From assembly GCF_900142135.1 (NCBI RefSeq), contig NZ_FQZU01000011.1, positions 80,807 through 144,806 on the forward strand: a stretch of 64,000 bases of DNA. The letters are read 5' to 3'. Below, piece by piece: positions 25,192-35,382 of the stretch. The stretch is from Desulfatibacillum alkenivorans DSM 16219 (GTDB taxonomy: Bacteria > Desulfobacterota > Desulfobacteria > Desulfobacterales > Desulfatibacillaceae). Position 1 is the first letter of the stretch, and each line of letters begins with the position of its first letter. The translations under genes were made by a program, and so were the position numbers. The notes under the pieces were generated by a model that worked only from the letters and a program-made list of their open reading frames with translations, ran no database searches and had not been told where the DNA came from.

Positions 25192-26010
25192 ATGAAAAGG
25201 TTTAAGCTGGTCGCAATTCTGGTCGCCGCGCTGCTGTGCGTTGCACCCATGTCCGCCCTCGCGGGCAAACTCGTAATTAAGGGCTCCACCACTGTGCTGC
25301 CCATCGCTCAGAAAGTGGGCGAAGCTTTCATGAAACAAAACCCGGATGTCGAGTTGTCCATCTCCGGCGGCGGTTCCGGCAACGGCATCAAGGCCATCAT
25401 CGACGGCACCACCGACATTGCCGACGCTTCCCGCTTCATCAAGGATAAAGAAGTCAAGCTGGCCATTGAAAAAGGCTCCTACCCCGTGCCTTTCCGCGTG
25501 GCTTACGACTGCATCGTGCCCATCGTGCATCCCAGCAACACGGTGAAGGATCTCTCCCTGGACCAGCTCAAAGGCATCTACAAGGGCGATATCAAAAACT
25601 GGAAGGAAGTTGGCGGACCTGACCTGAAAATCGTGGTCGTCTCCCGCGACACCTCCTCCGGCACCTATGAAGTGTGGGAAAGCAAAGTCATGAACAAAGA
25701 GCGCGTGGCGCCCTCCGCTCTGATCCAGGCTTCCAACGGCGCCGTGGCCCAGGCCGTGGCCGGCAACAAGTACGCCATCGGCTACATTGGACTTGGCTAC
25801 CTGAACAGCGAAGTCAAGGCGGTCTCCGCCAACGGCGTTGTGGGCTCCAAGGAAACCACTCTGAACGGCTCCTTCCCCATCAGCCGTCCCCTGTTCATGT
25901 TCACCCAGGGTTGGCCTGAAGGCGACACCGTGAACTTCCTGAACTTCGTGCTGCACCCGGAAAAGGGCCAGAAGCTGGTCGAAGAAGCCGGGTATGTGCC
26001 CCTGTACTAA
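25192..26010 (+). CDS. pstS: Phosphate ABC transporter substrate-binding protein (PstS)
   Basis: Periplasmic phosphate-binding protein of 272 residues. A typical signal peptide ends at SALA before GKLVIKG. The phosphate-binding marks KGSTTVLPIA, SGGGSGNGI, SRDTSSGTYE and a C-terminal Asn-rich loop are visible. The ATG at 25192 follows GGAGG at good spacing; the frame open to 25111 lacks a ribosome site. A Pho box lies upstream, and pstCAB and phoU follow. The hairpin after it probably limits read-through so that PstS is made in excess. Confidence 0.95.
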   Translation: MKRFKLVAILVAALLCVAPMSALAGKLVIKGSTTVLPIAQKVGEAFMKQNPDVELSISGGGSGNGIKAIIDGTTDIADASRFIKDKEVKLAIEKGSYPVPFRVAYDCIVPIVHPSNTVKDLSLDQLKGIYKGDIKNWKEVGGPDLKIVVVSRDTSSGTYEVWESKVMNKERVAPSALIQASNGAVAQAVAGNKYAIGYIGLGYLNSEVKAVSANGVVGSKETTLNGSFPISRPLFMFTQGWPEGDTVNFLNFVLHPEKGQKLVEEAGYVPLY

Positions 26011-26057
26011 GGGAGCCATGTAGTCAGGACACACATAGTCACCACTACTGAAAATCA

Positions 26058-26127
26058 GTCTGGCCCGCGCCACCCATTGCGTCGCTGCAGCCCCCCATTT
26101 TAGCACGAACATTGGCGCGGGCCGGAC
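26058..26127 (+). terminator. Long-stem hairpin between pstS and pstC
   Basis: A 15-base arm (26058-26072, GTCTGGCCCGCGCCA) pairs with 26113-26127 with one G-U wobble, around a 40-base loop, followed by TTGTTT. It lies inside the pst operon. It may be a partial terminator or an mRNA 3'-end stabiliser that raises pstS over pstCAB. Confidence 0.6.
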
Positions 26128-26147
26128 TTGTTTAAAAAAAGGCTCAG

Positions 26148-27050
26148 ATGAACATGGCATTTTTAAACAGCCGCACACGAGAAAAAATAATTAAGAACAT
26201 GTTTTTCGGCATAGCCCTGGCCTGCATCATCACGTTGGGGCTGATTACGTTGTTCCTGTTCATGGAAGGCGTCCCGATATTTGATCTGGTGTCGGTCAAG
26301 GATTTTGTCTTCGGCATGTATTGGTATCCCACGTCCGATCCTCCGGATTTTGGAATTTTCCCCCTCATTGTAGGCTCTGTTTTCGTCACCATCCTGTCGG
26401 CGACCATCTCCATCCCCCTGGGAGTCATGAGCGCCTTGTATCTTGCAGAAATCGCAAAGCCAAAAATGCGTGAAATAGTAAAACCCATTGTCGAGCTGAT
26501 CGCCTCCCTGCCGTCGGTCGTCATCGGCTTTTTCGGCATGGTCATCGTGGCGCCATTTTTACAGGAAGTGTTCGACATCCCCACGGGGCTAAACATGTTC
26601 AACGCCGCCCTGATGCTGGCTTTTATGTCCATCCCCACCATATGCAGCATCTCGGAAGACGCCATTTACAGCGTGCCCAACGCCCTGCGCGAGGCCTCCC
26701 TGGGTTTGGGCGCCACCAAGCTGGAAACCATTGTCAGGGTGATTTTGCCGGCTTCCATTTCCGGCGTCAGCACGGCCGTGATCCTGGGCATGTCCCGCGC
26801 TATCGGCGAAACCATGGTGGTCTTGATGGTCGCCGGCGGCGCCGCGGCATTGCCCCAGTCCTTGTTCGATCCCGTCAGGCCCTTGCCCGCGAGCATTGCG
26901 GCGGAAATGGCCGAAGCTCCCTTTCGGGGAGATCATTACCACGCTCTGTTCGCGACCGGCGTGGTGCTTTTCATCTTTACGTTTTTCTTCAACATTATAG
27001 CAGACATGATCGCCCACAAATATAAGCAAACCGGCGACGCTACGCTGTAA
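26148..27050 (+). CDS. pstC: Phosphate ABC transporter permease (PstC)
   Basis: Inner-membrane permease of 300 residues with about six helices. It has the ABC coupling (EAA) motif [26 protein letters not shown] near residues 170-200, which contacts PstB. Helix-end signatures VIGFFGMVIVAP and SRAIGETMVVLMVAG are typical of PstC. It pairs with PstA just downstream (19-base gap). GGCTCAG rather than a strong ribosome site precedes the ATG, consistent with lower expression than pstS. Length matches the family. Confidence 0.93.
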   Translation: MNMAFLNSRTREKIIKNMFFGIALACIITLGLITLFLFMEGVPIFDLVSVKDFVFGMYWYPTSDPPDFGIFPLIVGSVFVTILSATISIPLGVMSALYLAEIAKPKMREIVKPIVELIASLPSVVIGFFGMVIVAPFLQEVFDIPTGLNMFNAALMLAFMSIPTICSISEDAIYSVPNALREASLGLGATKLETIVRVILPASISGVSTAVILGMSRAIGETMVVLMVAGGAAALPQSLFDPVRPLPASIAAEMAEAPFRGDHYHALFATGVVLFIFTFFFNIIADMIAHKYKQTGDATL

Positions 27051-27069
27051 GGAGGCGTCAGAAAAGGGA

Positions 27070-28008
27070 ATGATGTTGAATTTGCAAACAGAATCCATAA
27101 GCCTGAAGCAACAGAACGGCCAATTCGGAAAAAATGGCGCGCCTCAGGGAACGCCTAAAAGCCGGCGGCGGTTGTATCAAAGCATCGTCTTTAACTTTTT
27201 GAGGGCGGCTGCGCTGATCAACGGCGCCGCTCTGGCCATCATCCTATGGTTTATGCTCGCCAGAGGATGGCGCGCCATCAACTGGGAGTTTTTAACCACA
27301 GCGCCTTACGATTCCATGACCAAAGGCGGAATCCTGCCTTGCATCGTGGGGACCCTGTGCCTGGGCATAGGCGCCATGATCGTGGCTTTTCCCATTGGCG
27401 TGGCTTCCGCCATTTACCTGAACGAGTACGCCCGCCCCGGCAAGGTTCTCAGGGTTATCCGCCTGGGCATCAACAACCTGGCCGGCGTGCCTTCCGTTGT
27501 CTTCGGACTCTTCGGCCTGGCTTTTTTCGTCATCTACCTGGAGATGGGAGTCAGCCTGCTGGCAGGCGCCCTGACCCTGGCCGCCATGTCCTTGCCGGTC
27601 ATCATCGGCGCTTCGGAAGAAGCCCTGAAATCCGTGCCCGACACCTACCGGGAGGCCTCCCTGGGCCTTGGCGCCACCAAGTGGCAGACCATCTACCGGG
27701 TTGTGCTGCCCGCCGCCCTTCCGGGCATCCTGACGGGCGGCATCCTGGGCCTGAGCCGCGCCGCAGGGGAACTGGCGCCCGTCATGTTCACGGCCGCCGT
27801 GTTCTTTGCGCCCCATCTGCCTTCGTCCCCTTTCAGCGAAGTCATGACCCTTCCGTACCACATCTATGTGCTGGCCACGGCGGGAACGGAAATCGAAGCC
27901 ACCAGGCCCCTGCAGTACGGCTCCGCCCTGGTGTTGATCGCGCTTGTTCTTGGAATGAACCTTGCCGCCATTATTTACCGGGCGCGTCTTAGAAATCGTC
28001 TTTCGTGA
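27070..28008 (+). CDS. pstA: Phosphate ABC transporter permease (PstA)
   Basis: Inner-membrane permease of 312 residues. An N-terminal cytoplasmic stretch of about 40 residues precedes six helices. The EAA coupling loop is [28 protein letters not shown] near residues 180-207, and [16 protein letters not shown] is a PstA hallmark. The ATG at 27070 has an adjacent second ATG. The stop lies just before the pstB start. It completes the channel with PstC. Confidence 0.93.
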   Translation: MMLNLQTESISLKQQNGQFGKNGAPQGTPKSRRRLYQSIVFNFLRAAALINGAALAIILWFMLARGWRAINWEFLTTAPYDSMTKGGILPCIVGTLCLGIGAMIVAFPIGVASAIYLNEYARPGKVLRVIRLGINNLAGVPSVVFGLFGLAFFVIYLEMGVSLLAGALTLAAMSLPVIIGASEEALKSVPDTYREASLGLGATKWQTIYRVVLPAALPGILTGGILGLSRAAGELAPVMFTAAVFFAPHLPSSPFSEVMTLPYHIYVLATAGTEIEATRPLQYGSALVLIALVLGMNLAAIIYRARLRNRLS

Positions 28009-28019
28009 GAGAATTGAAA

Positions 28020-28781
28020 ATGACCGAACCCATGAAAGTTTCATCAAAAAACCTGGACTTCTTTTACGGACCCTCCCAGGCGCTTTACGATGTGAACCTG
28101 GACTTTGAGCAAAACAAGGTGACGGCCCTCATCGGACCCTCGGGATGCGGAAAAAGCACCTTTCTGCGCTGCATCAACAGGATGAACGACCTCATTCCCA
28201 TCGCCCGCGTGCAAGGGAACCTGCGCATTGACGACGTGGACATATACAGCCCGGAAGTGGACGTGGTGGACTTGAGAAGCCGGGTGGGCATGGTTTTTCA
28301 AAAGCCCAACCCCTTCCCCAAGACCATCTTCGAAAACGTGGCTTACGGCCTCCGCGTCAAAGGCATTAAAAACAAGGCTTACATCGCCTCTCAAGTGGAA
28401 AAAAGCCTGGAATCCGCCGCCCTCTTGGATGAGGTCAAGGACAGGCTGCACGACTCCGCCCTGGGACTTTCCGGCGGCCAGCAGCAACGCTTGTGCATCG
28501 CCCGCGCCCTGGCCGTGGAGCCGGAAGTCCTGCTCATGGACGAACCCGCCTCCGCCCTGGACCCCGTGGCCACCCAGAAGATCGAAGAACTGATCTTGCA
28601 GCTTAAGACCACCTATACTATCATCATCGTAACCCATAACATGCAGCAGGCGGCCCGGGTTTCCGACGTTACGGCCTTTTTCTTCATGGGCAAGCTCATT
28701 GAGGCCGATGCGACCGAAACCCTGTTCACCAAGCCGCGCAAGCAGCAGACTTCGGACTACATTACCGGCCGTTTCGGCTGA
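28020..28781 (+). CDS. pstB: Phosphate ABC transporter ATP-binding protein (PstB)
   Basis: Cytoplasmic ATPase of 253 residues driving phosphate import. Walker A is GPSGCGKST near residue 38, the Q-loop is [18 protein letters not shown], the ABC signature LSGGQQQRL, Walker [13 protein letters not shown], and the switch His ends IIIVTHNM. The ATG at 28020 is preferred for its upstream GAGAGA; a GTG at 28005 overlapping the pstA stop would add five residues. It is followed by phoU. Confidence 0.95.
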   Translation: MTEPMKVSSKNLDFFYGPSQALYDVNLDFEQNKVTALIGPSGCGKSTFLRCINRMNDLIPIARVQGNLRIDDVDIYSPEVDVVDLRSRVGMVFQKPNPFPKTIFENVAYGLRVKGIKNKAYIASQVEKSLESAALLDEVKDRLHDSALGLSGGQQQRLCIARALAVEPEVLLMDEPASALDPVATQKIEELILQLKTTYTIIIVTHNMQQAARVSDVTAFFFMGKLIEADATETLFTKPRKQQTSDYITGRFG

Positions 28782-28801
28782 TTGAAAAGGAGATTCCCTT
28801 C

Positions 28802-29497
28802 ATGGGCAGACCTATTCATACGGAATTGGACAACATCAAAAAGCTCATTTTAAGCCTGGGAGCCATGGTGGAGGAACGGGTCCGCCAGGCTACCAAAGCC
28901 TTGACCAACCGGGACCTGGAACTGGCTAAAAAGGTCATCGAGTCCGACATCGAAATCGATGAGGCCGAGGTGGAGGTGGAGGAGGAGTGCCTCAAGATCA
29001 TCGCTCTCCACCAACCCGTGGCCGTGGACCTGCGCTTTCTGGCCTGCGTGCTCAAAATCAATAACGATCTGGAGCGCATCGGAGACCAGGCCGTCAACAT
29101 CGCCCAACGGGTGATCACCATCATGAAGGCCCCGCCCCTGGACCTGGGCTTCGAGTTCGGCCCCATGTCCCACAAGACCCAGGCCATGCTGAAAAACAGC
29201 CTGGACGCCCTGGTGGCCTTCGACGTGGACCTGGCCTACAAGGTGTGCATGGCCGATGATGAAGTGGACGAAATCAAGCGTAACATCTACGACATCATCA
29301 AGCAGGCCATCAAAACCCATCCGGAAAACGCCGGAGTATTGATCAATATTCTCCTGGCTTCCCGGCATCTGGAGAGGATCGCCGACCATTCCACCAATAT
29401 TGCGGAAGAGGTGATCTACCTGATTGAAGGGGAAATCCACCGCCACAAGATATACGAAAGACGGCACGAAAAGGTGGTTGAGGAGCAGGTGAAATAG
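28802..29497 (+). CDS. phoU: Phosphate transport regulator PhoU
   Basis: All-helical protein of 231 residues with two PhoU repeats. It shows the metal-binding ExxxD-type signatures INNDLERIGDQAVNIAQR (near residue 75) and ASRHLERIADHSTNIAEE (near residue 185). PhoU links the Pst transporter to PhoR and restrains phosphate import. AAAGGAGA precedes the ATG, 21 bases after pstB. It is the last gene of the operon and is followed by a very strong hairpin. Confidence 0.95.
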   Translation: MGRPIHTELDNIKKLILSLGAMVEERVRQATKALTNRDLELAKKVIESDIEIDEAEVEVEEECLKIIALHQPVAVDLRFLACVLKINNDLERIGDQAVNIAQRVITIMKAPPLDLGFEFGPMSHKTQAMLKNSLDALVAFDVDLAYKVCMADDEVDEIKRNIYDIIKQAIKTHPENAGVLINILLASRHLERIADHSTNIAEEVIYLIEGEIHRHKIYERRHEKVVEEQVK

Positions 29498-29543
29498 TTA
29501 GGTTATCAAGGATTTTTAGAAAGCAGAGTCCCATTCCCTCGTT

Positions 29544-29594
29544 ATAACAAAAGCGCCGTGCAGTTCCAAAGCCTGCACGGCGCTTTTGTTATAC
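29544..29594. terminator. Bidirectional terminator between phoU and aroB
   Basis: A perfect 20-base stem pairs 29544-29563 (TATAACAAAAGCGCCGTGCA) with 29575-29594 around an 11-base loop. It has A-rich and T-rich outer ends on both strands, so it can terminate phoU and possibly read-through from the convergent trp/aroB operon. Confidence 0.85.
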
Positions 29595-29670
29595 AACAAG
29601 AAAGGATATCAGCCAGAATTTGTTTGATTTCGCAAGCTCTACCCAACCTGCGTCGATCCATGCAAGCTGC

Positions 29671-29703
29671 AACTCGTTCCCATGCTTTGCGTGGGAATGC
29701 ATA
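29671..29703. repeat. Dispersed 33-bp repeat with hairpin, copy 1
   Basis: The sequence AACTCGTTCCCATGCTTTGC continues for 33 bases and matches 48073-48105 with only two substitutions. Its core TTCCCATGC..GCGTGGGAA can fold. The rest of the gap 29595-29822 contains a TTTCGCAAGCTC word twice (29627-29638 and 29814-29825), another common intergenic repeat, and no gene. Confidence 0.6.
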
Positions 29704-29822
29704 CTATAACAGCCTGAAATTAAGCCTCTTACAATAATGCAAAACAAAAATTATCCTGTTCGCCCCTTGAAGCCCGCTCCATAAAACAACGCCCAAGGCG
29801 CTCATTGTTGGGTTTCGCAAGC

Positions 29823-30860
29823 TCACCCCAAATTTTTCTCAAGATCCTGGATGGAAATCGTTTCCACCACGGCCTCGCCCAGAGCCTTCAGCAACACAAA
29901 CTGGATGGCGTCGCCCAGCTTTTTCTTGTCTTTGGCCAAAGCGTCCAGGGCTTTGGCGGGATCCACGTCGATTTGCAGGGGAAGGCCAAGGTCTTTGAGC
30001 AGCTTTTTAATGCGTTCGCTGTCCGATGCCTTGAGCAGTCCCCGATCCATGGACAAGGTGCAGGCCATGACCATGCCCGCGCTTACGGCCTTGCCGTGGG
30101 AAACGCCCGCGGTTTTTTCCAGGGCGTGGCCGAAGGTATGGCCGAAGTTCAATATTTTCCGAATCCCGGTTTCCTTTTCGTCCTGATTGACCACGTCCGC
30201 CTTGATGGCGATGGAGTCGTAAATCAGGTGTGCCATGAACTCCGGGTCCAAAGAAAGGGCCTTGGCCTTGTTATCCTCCAAAAAGGTAAAGTGGGACTCG
30301 TCCCGGATGGCGCCGTGCTTGACGATTTCCGCGAACCCGTTGGTCAACTCGTCCTGGGGCAGGCTTTTTAAAACCTGGGGATCGCACAGCACAAAAGATG
30401 GCTGGTTGAACACGCCCACCATGTTTTTATATCCTTTATAGTTTACCCCGTTTTTGCCGCCCACGCTGGCGTCCACCTGGGCCAGGAGCGTGGTGGGGCA
30501 AAACCCGAAGTCCACACCGCGCAAATAGGTGGAGGCTACGAATCCCGCGACGTCGCACACAATGCCGCCGCCGATTCCCGCGATAAAGCAGGACCGGTCC
30601 AGGCCCAGGTCCATCAGCTCGCCCATGAGCTGCGCCACGGCGTCCAGGGTCTTGTTCCCCTCCCCTTCTCCGATTTCCAAAACCGGGCAGGCGGGAAACA
30701 GGTTTCCGTAAAGATCGTTGACCGTGGAGTCCGTAATGATGACGGTCCTGCCCTTGGGCAGGTGGAGGCCCAGGTTTTTCAGGGCCTCCCCCACCATGAT
30801 GCGCGAGTTTCCGGTCTTGCCTGATATTTTCAGTTCTCTGACCATTTTATCTTCTTCCAT
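29823..30860 (-). CDS. aroB: 3-dehydroquinate synthase (AroB)
   Basis: NAD- and metal-dependent enzyme of 345 residues converting DAHP to 3-dehydroquinate, the second shikimate step. Marks include GGGIVCDVAGFVASTYLRG, the substrate loop DASVGGKNGVNYKGYKNM, and the metal-binding LNFGHTFGHALE. I chose the ATG at 30860; one at 30845 (MVRELKIS) is equally possible, and longer forms reach into trpA. It is the last gene of the aromatic/trp operon, 17 bases after trpA, so the first two shikimate enzymes flank the trp genes. Confidence 0.93.
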   Translation of the reverse strand: MEEDKMVRELKISGKTGNSRIMVGEALKNLGLHLPKGRTVIITDSTVNDLYGNLFPACPVLEIGEGEGNKTLDAVAQLMGELMDLGLDRSCFIAGIGGGIVCDVAGFVASTYLRGVDFGFCPTTLLAQVDASVGGKNGVNYKGYKNMVGVFNQPSFVLCDPQVLKSLPQDELTNGFAEIVKHGAIRDESHFTFLEDNKAKALSLDPEFMAHLIYDSIAIKADVVNQDEKETGIRKILNFGHTFGHALEKTAGVSHGKAVSAGMVMACTLSMDRGLLKASDSERIKKLLKDLGLPLQIDVDPAKALDALAKDKKKLGDAIQFVLLKALGEAVVETISIQDLEKNLG

Positions 30861-30876
30861 GAAATAAACAGCGTCC

Positions 30877-31674
30877 CTATCCCTTGGTCGCCGCTTTGAG
30901 CGATTCGGTGTATTCCTTAACCATCGAATGCAGGCCCCGGTTTTCCAGGTTCTCCTCAATCAACCTTTCAAAGGCCGAACCCACAACCACGCCGTCGGAC
31001 ACCGCGGCCACCGCCTTCACGTGATCCGGCGTGGAAATGCCGAAGCCCACGCAAACCGGCAAATCCGTCACCGCCTTCAAGGGCGCAATCACGTCCGCAA
31101 CCTTGGAACTGTTCAGCCCCTGGCTGCCCGTAACGCCGGTCATGGAAACCAGATAGATGAACCCGGACGCCTCGTCCGCAATCTGCTTCATGCGGTCCTG
31201 CCCGGTGGTGGGCGCAACCAGCCTTATGAAGTCAAAATCGTCTCCGTCCCATAAAGAAGTCAGCTCCGCGGACTCCTCCGGCGGCAGATCCACAATCAGC
31301 ACGCCGTCCGCGCCAACTGCCAGGGCGTCTTCGTAAAAGCGCTTGCCGCCGTAAGCAAAAATCGGGTTGTAATATCCGAACAGGACAATGGGTATCTGCG
31401 TAAATCCCCGGACGATCTTCACCATTTCCAAAACCTTGGGCAGGCTCATGCCCGAGGATAAGGCCCTTTGCGAGGAGCGTTGGATCACAGGCCCGTCCGC
31501 CGTGGGGTCGGAAAAGGGGATGCCGAGCTCCAGCACGTCCATGCCGCCTTCGCACATGGCTTTGACGATTTCCACGGACTTGCCGAAATCCGGATCCCCG
31601 GCCGTCACAAAGCCCACCAAAGCCTTTTCGTTCTTTGCCTTTAACGCTTCAAAGCTATCCTTGATGCAGCTCAT
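30877..31674 (-). CDS. trpA: Tryptophan synthase alpha subunit (TrpA)
   Basis: TIM-barrel subunit of 265 residues that cleaves indole-3-glycerol phosphate to indole. The catalytic Glu and Asp lie in [18 protein letters not shown] (near residue 45-62), and the phosphate loop [10 protein letters not shown] and GVVVGSAF are near the C-terminus. It sits two bases after trpB and is expected to form the alpha2-beta2 complex with it. Length is normal. Confidence 0.97.
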   Translation of the reverse strand: MSCIKDSFEALKAKNEKALVGFVTAGDPDFGKSVEIVKAMCEGGMDVLELGIPFSDPTADGPVIQRSSQRALSSGMSLPKVLEMVKIVRGFTQIPIVLFGYYNPIFAYGGKRFYEDALAVGADGVLIVDLPPEESAELTSLWDGDDFDFIRLVAPTTGQDRMKQIADEASGFIYLVSMTGVTGSQGLNSSKVADVIAPLKAVTDLPVCVGFGISTPDHVKAVAAVSDGVVVGSAFERLIEENLENRGLHSMVKEYTESLKAATKG

Positions 31675-31676
31675 GA

Positions 31677-32879
31677 TTAAGCCCCTTTTCTTTCCATGTG
31701 TTTGAGTACGGTTTCCAGATCCTTGTCGCCCCTGCCCGAAAGATTGACCAAAATCACGTCGTCTTTTGGCCTGCGTGCGGCCTCTTTCATGGCCCAGGCC
31801 ACGGCGTGGGAGCTTTCCAACGCAGGCAAAATGCCCTCGGCCCGGGACAGGGTGTGGAAGGCGTTCAGGGCTTCGTCGTCCTTGATGGAGACATAGCGCG
31901 CCCTGCCCTCTTCCTTCAGCAACGCATGCTCAGGGCCGACGCCGGGATAGTCCAGCCCCGCGGAAACCGAGTGCGCTTCCTGAATCTGGCCGTCCCGGGT
32001 CTGGAGGACGTAAGATTTGGAGCCGTGCAGCACGCCGATCTCTCCCGCGCCCAGGGAGGCCGAATGCTTGCCCGACTCAATGCCGATCCCGGCCGCTTCC
32101 ACGCCCACCATTTCCACGTCCTTGTCCCCTACGAAGGAGTAGAACAGGCCCATGGCGTTGCTGCCGCCGCCCACGCACGCAACCAGCGTGTCGGGCAGCC
32201 TGCCTTCGGCTTCCATGATCTGGCGCTTGGCTTCGTCGCCGATTACCCGCTGGAAGTCCCGCACCATGGCCGGATACGGATGAGGCCCGGCCACGGAGCC
32301 GATGACGTAAAAGGTGTCTTCCACGGCGCCGACCCAATAGCGCATGGCTTCGTTCATGGCGTCCTTTAGAGTGCCGGCGCCCGAAGAAACCGGAACCACT
32401 TCCGCGCCCAAAAGCTCCATGCGTTTGACGTTGGGCTCCTGGCGGGAGATGTCCTCCACGCCCATGAACACCTTGCATTCCATACCGAAATAAGCCGCCG
32501 CCGTGGCCGTGGCGACCCCGTGCTGGCCTGCCCCGGTTTCGGCGATGACCTTGGTTTTGCTCATGTGGTGGGCCAAAAGCGCCTGCCCCATGGTGTTGTT
32601 GATTTTATGGGCACCCGTGTGGGCCAGGTCTTCCCGCTTCAAGTAAATCTTGGCGCCGCCTATCTTGGCGGTCAGTCCCCGGGCGAAAAACAAAGGCGTG
32701 GGCCTGCCCACGTAATTGGTAAAAAGGGCTTGCAGATCGTCCTGGAACTCCTGGTTCTGTTGGGCCTTGGCGTAAGCCTCGGTAAGCTCCAGGATGGCGG
32801 GCATAAGGGTTTCGGCGATGTACCTGCCGCCGAACGCGCCAAAGTGGCCTCTTTCGTCGGGCGTATTCAAAATATTCAT
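31677..32879 (-). CDS. trpB: Tryptophan synthase beta subunit (TrpB)
   Basis: PLP enzyme of 400 residues that condenses indole with serine. PLP Lys is in [14 protein letters not shown] (near residue 92). The substrate loop ETGAGQHG and the phosphate loop GGGSNAMG are intact, placing it with standard TrpB1. The ATG at 32879 overlaps the trpF stop. An open frame continues upstream through trpF but is not coding in that phase. Confidence 0.97.
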   Translation of the reverse strand: MNILNTPDERGHFGAFGGRYIAETLMPAILELTEAYAKAQQNQEFQDDLQALFTNYVGRPTPLFFARGLTAKIGGAKIYLKREDLAHTGAHKINNTMGQALLAHHMSKTKVIAETGAGQHGVATATAAAYFGMECKVFMGVEDISRQEPNVKRMELLGAEVVPVSSGAGTLKDAMNEAMRYWVGAVEDTFYVIGSVAGPHPYPAMVRDFQRVIGDEAKRQIMEAEGRLPDTLVACVGGGSNAMGLFYSFVGDKDVEMVGVEAAGIGIESGKHSASLGAGEIGVLHGSKSYVLQTRDGQIQEAHSVSAGLDYPGVGPEHALLKEEGRARYVSIKDDEALNAFHTLSRAEGILPALESSHAVAWAMKEAARRPKDDVILVNLSGRGDKDLETVLKHMERKGA

Positions 32880-33532
32880 GAGAATACCTTTCTCGGTTGA
32901 TAATCGATCCCGGTTTGGGTCGCGTTTTGTATAAATCGTTTTACCTTGTCCATGTCCTTGACGCCCGGCGAGGCTTCCACGCCGGAACTCACGTCCAATG
33001 CGTCGGGCATGGCGTCCAATATGGCCTGGGAAACGTTCTCCGGATCCAGGCCGCCGGCCAGGGCCAGGGGCATGCGCTCGCTGATTCCCCTGGCCGTGCG
33101 CCACGCCCAGGCTTTGGCGTTTCCTCCGGGGAGCTTTTCCCCGGCGCATTCCACCAGGCAGGCCTTGGCGGAATATTCGGTCATGGCCTTGAAATCAGGC
33201 GATCTGTTGGCGAAAAAGGCCTTAATCACCCCGATTCCGGCCTTTTCCAGCCGATCAGCCAGTTCCTGGGACTCATGCCCGTGCAACTGAGCCATGGTGA
33301 TGCCGCATTTTTCGGCCTTGTTCATGATGAACTCGTAGGTATCGTTGACGAACACCCCCACCTTGGGCGCTTTTTTCGGCAAAGCCTGGCAGATTTCCAA
33401 AGCCAGGTCGTCAATCACGAACCGGGGGCTGGGGGGATAAAAGACCAGGCCGATAGCGTCGGCGCCAAGTTCAAAGCACTCCGCCGCATGGTCCGGATCG
33501 GTAAGCCCGCATATTTTTATTTGCACGTTCAC
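32876..33532 (-). CDS. trpF: Phosphoribosylanthranilate isomerase (TrpF)
   Basis: TIM-barrel enzyme of 218 residues catalysing the Amadori rearrangement of phosphoribosylanthranilate. The N-terminal [11 protein letters not shown] holds the catalytic Cys, the general acid Asp is in [15 protein letters not shown], and [10 protein letters not shown] binds phosphate. The start is GTG at 33532, overlapping the trpC stop as GTGA; a second GTG two codons later is possible. The stop overlaps trpB (ATGA). Confidence 0.93.
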   Translation of the reverse strand: MNVQIKICGLTDPDHAAECFELGADAIGLVFYPPSPRFVIDDLALEICQALPKKAPKVGVFVNDTYEFIMNKAEKCGITMAQLHGHESQELADRLEKAGIGVIKAFFANRSPDFKAMTEYSAKACLVECAGEKLPGGNAKAWAWRTARGISERMPLALAGGLDPENVSQAILDAMPDALDVSSGVEASPGVKDMDKVKRFIQNATQTGIDYQPRKVFS

Positions 33533-34329
33533 GCCGCCCCCGTAAGCTCTCTGATGGTCGCCGCCGGATCGTCGCTGCGCACCAGGGTTTCGCCGATCAG
33601 AAAATTGAAGACCCCTGCATCCGTCACTCTTTGAATGTCGGCCCGATCCTTGATCCCGCTTTCGCACACGGCGACCTGATCCGCCGTCATGCGTTTGCGC
33701 AGCCGGATGGTGGTTTGTATGTCCGTCACAAAAGTCTTGAGGTCCCGGTTATTCACGCCCACCAGCTTGGCGCCCGCTGCTCCGGCCTGATCCAGCTCCT
33801 CCTCCGAATGAACCTCCACGAGAGCGTCCAGACCCAATTCTGTACACAAGGCCAAAGCCCGTTGCATGAAATCCACCGTCAAGGTCCGGGTGATGAGCAG
33901 AATGGCGTCCGCGCCCATGACCGCCGCCTCGTAAATCTGGTACATGGACACAATGAAGTCCTTGCGGATGACGGGCAAAGAGCACGCGGCCCGGGCCGCC
34001 TTGAGGTCGTCGGGCGATCCCTGGAAAAATTTTTCATCAGTCAGGACCGACATGGCCGCCGCGCCGCCTTTTTCGTAGGCTGCGGCCTGAAGCGCCGGAT
34101 CCAGCCCCTCCCGGATGATTCCCTTGGAGGGCGAGGCTCTTTTGACTTCCGCGATGATGTTGGCGCCAAAAGGGCCGGGCTGGGACAGGCTTTGCATGAA
34201 ATTCCGCCGTTGCCGGTCCGCCTTGGCCATTTCCGCCAGATCCTCTTCCGAAATCCTGGCCCGGCAGGCCTCCACCTCCCGCTTTTTATGCTCCAGGATG
34301 ACTTTCAGGATATCAGGTTTGTCTCCCAT
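33529..34329 (-). CDS. trpC: Indole-3-glycerol phosphate synthase (TrpC)
   Basis: TIM-barrel enzyme of 266 residues that closes the indole ring. The N-terminal LKVILEHKKREVEACRA, the catalytic Lys in IIAEVKRASPSKGII (near residue 60), VIRKDFIVSMYQI, LVGVNNRDLKTF and CESGI are family hallmarks. It stands alone, not fused to TrpF as in enterics. It starts 10 bases after the trpD stop and overlaps trpF at its end. Confidence 0.96.
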   Translation of the reverse strand: MGDKPDILKVILEHKKREVEACRARISEEDLAEMAKADRQRRNFMQSLSQPGPFGANIIAEVKRASPSKGIIREGLDPALQAAAYEKGGAAAMSVLTDEKFFQGSPDDLKAARAACSLPVIRKDFIVSMYQIYEAAVMGADAILLITRTLTVDFMQRALALCTELGLDALVEVHSEEELDQAGAAGAKLVGVNNRDLKTFVTDIQTTIRLRKRMTADQVAVCESGIKDRADIQRVTDAGVFNFLIGETLVRSDDPAATIRELTGAA

Positions 34330-34339
34330 TATCCCACTC

Positions 34340-35356
34340 CTAACCGTTTTCCTGGGTGAACTTCACCAGCGCTTCCAGCTTGCCCAGAGCCGCGCCCGAC
34401 TTGATGGCCTCCCTGGCCTTGGCCATGCCGTCTTTAAAATCATCAGCCACGCCCGCAGCGACCAAAGCCGCGCCCGCGTTCACGGCCGCCACGTCCTGTT
34501 TGGGTCCGGGTGTTCCTTCCAGGATGGATTTGGTAATGCCGGCGTTTTCCTGGGCGTCGCCGCCGGCCAGTTCGGAGATGTCGCAGGTCTCTATGTTCAG
34601 TTGTTCGGGCAGGATGTCAAAGGTGCGCACCATGCCGTCGGCAAGCTCCGACACCCGGGTGGGGGCGCAAATGGAAATTTCGTCCAGGCCGTCATGGCCG
34701 TGCACCACATAAGCCTTGCGCGCGCCCAGGAGCTTGAGGGCTTCGGCGAACATTTCGGTCAGCTTGGGATCATACACGCCCAAAAGCTGGCAGTTGGCGC
34801 CGGCCGGGTTGGTCAAGGGGCCGAGCATGTTGAATATGGAGCGGATGCCCACAGCCTGGCGGGCGGGCATGGCAAAGCGCATGGCGCTGTGATACATGGG
34901 CGCAAACAAAAAGCCGATGCCGATTTCCTCGATGGCCTGCTCCACAACCTCCGGATGGGTGTCCAGCTTAACGCCCAGGGCTTCCAAAACGTCCGCGCTG
35001 CCGCACTTGCTGGAAACCGACCGGTTGCCGTGCTTGGCCACGGTTACGCCGCACCCGGCCACGACAAAGGCGCTGGTGGTGGAGATGTTGAATGTGCTGG
35101 CGCCGTCGCCGCCGGTTCCGCAGGTGTCCACCACCGTGTTGGAGGAAACCTGAATGCGCGTGGCCTTCCTGCGCATGGACCGGGCCGCGCCGGCCAGTTC
35201 GGTGAAGGTCTCCCCCTTGGTCGCCAAAGCCGCCATAAAGGCTGCAATGGCGGGAACTTCCACTTCCCCGCTCATGATGGAGTCCATCATACTGGTCATT
35301 TCGTCTTCCGCAAGATCCTGTCCGCTGACTATTTTCTTCAACAATTCCGTAAACAT
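34340..35356 (-). CDS. trpD: Anthranilate phosphoribosyltransferase (TrpD)
   Basis: Protein of 338 residues joining anthranilate to PRPP. The PRPP-binding motif VDTCGTGGDGASTFNIST (near residue 76) and the metal-binding HGHDGLDEIS (near residue 218) are present. KHGNRSVSSKCGSAD and the NPA motif (LTNPAGA) bind anthranilate. It is separate from the glutaminase TrpG, which is encoded 26 bases upstream. GGAGG precedes the ATG. Confidence 0.97.
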   Translation of the reverse strand: MFTELLKKIVSGQDLAEDEMTSMMDSIMSGEVEVPAIAAFMAALATKGETFTELAGAARSMRRKATRIQVSSNTVVDTCGTGGDGASTFNISTTSAFVVAGCGVTVAKHGNRSVSSKCGSADVLEALGVKLDTHPEVVEQAIEEIGIGFLFAPMYHSAMRFAMPARQAVGIRSIFNMLGPLTNPAGANCQLLGVYDPKLTEMFAEALKLLGARKAYVVHGHDGLDEISICAPTRVSELADGMVRTFDILPEQLNIETCDISELAGGDAQENAGITKSILEGTPGPKQDVAAVNAGAALVAAGVADDFKDGMAKAREAIKSGAALGKLEALVKFTQENG

Positions 35357-35382
35357 GTACTCCCTCCTCCTATATATTCAAT

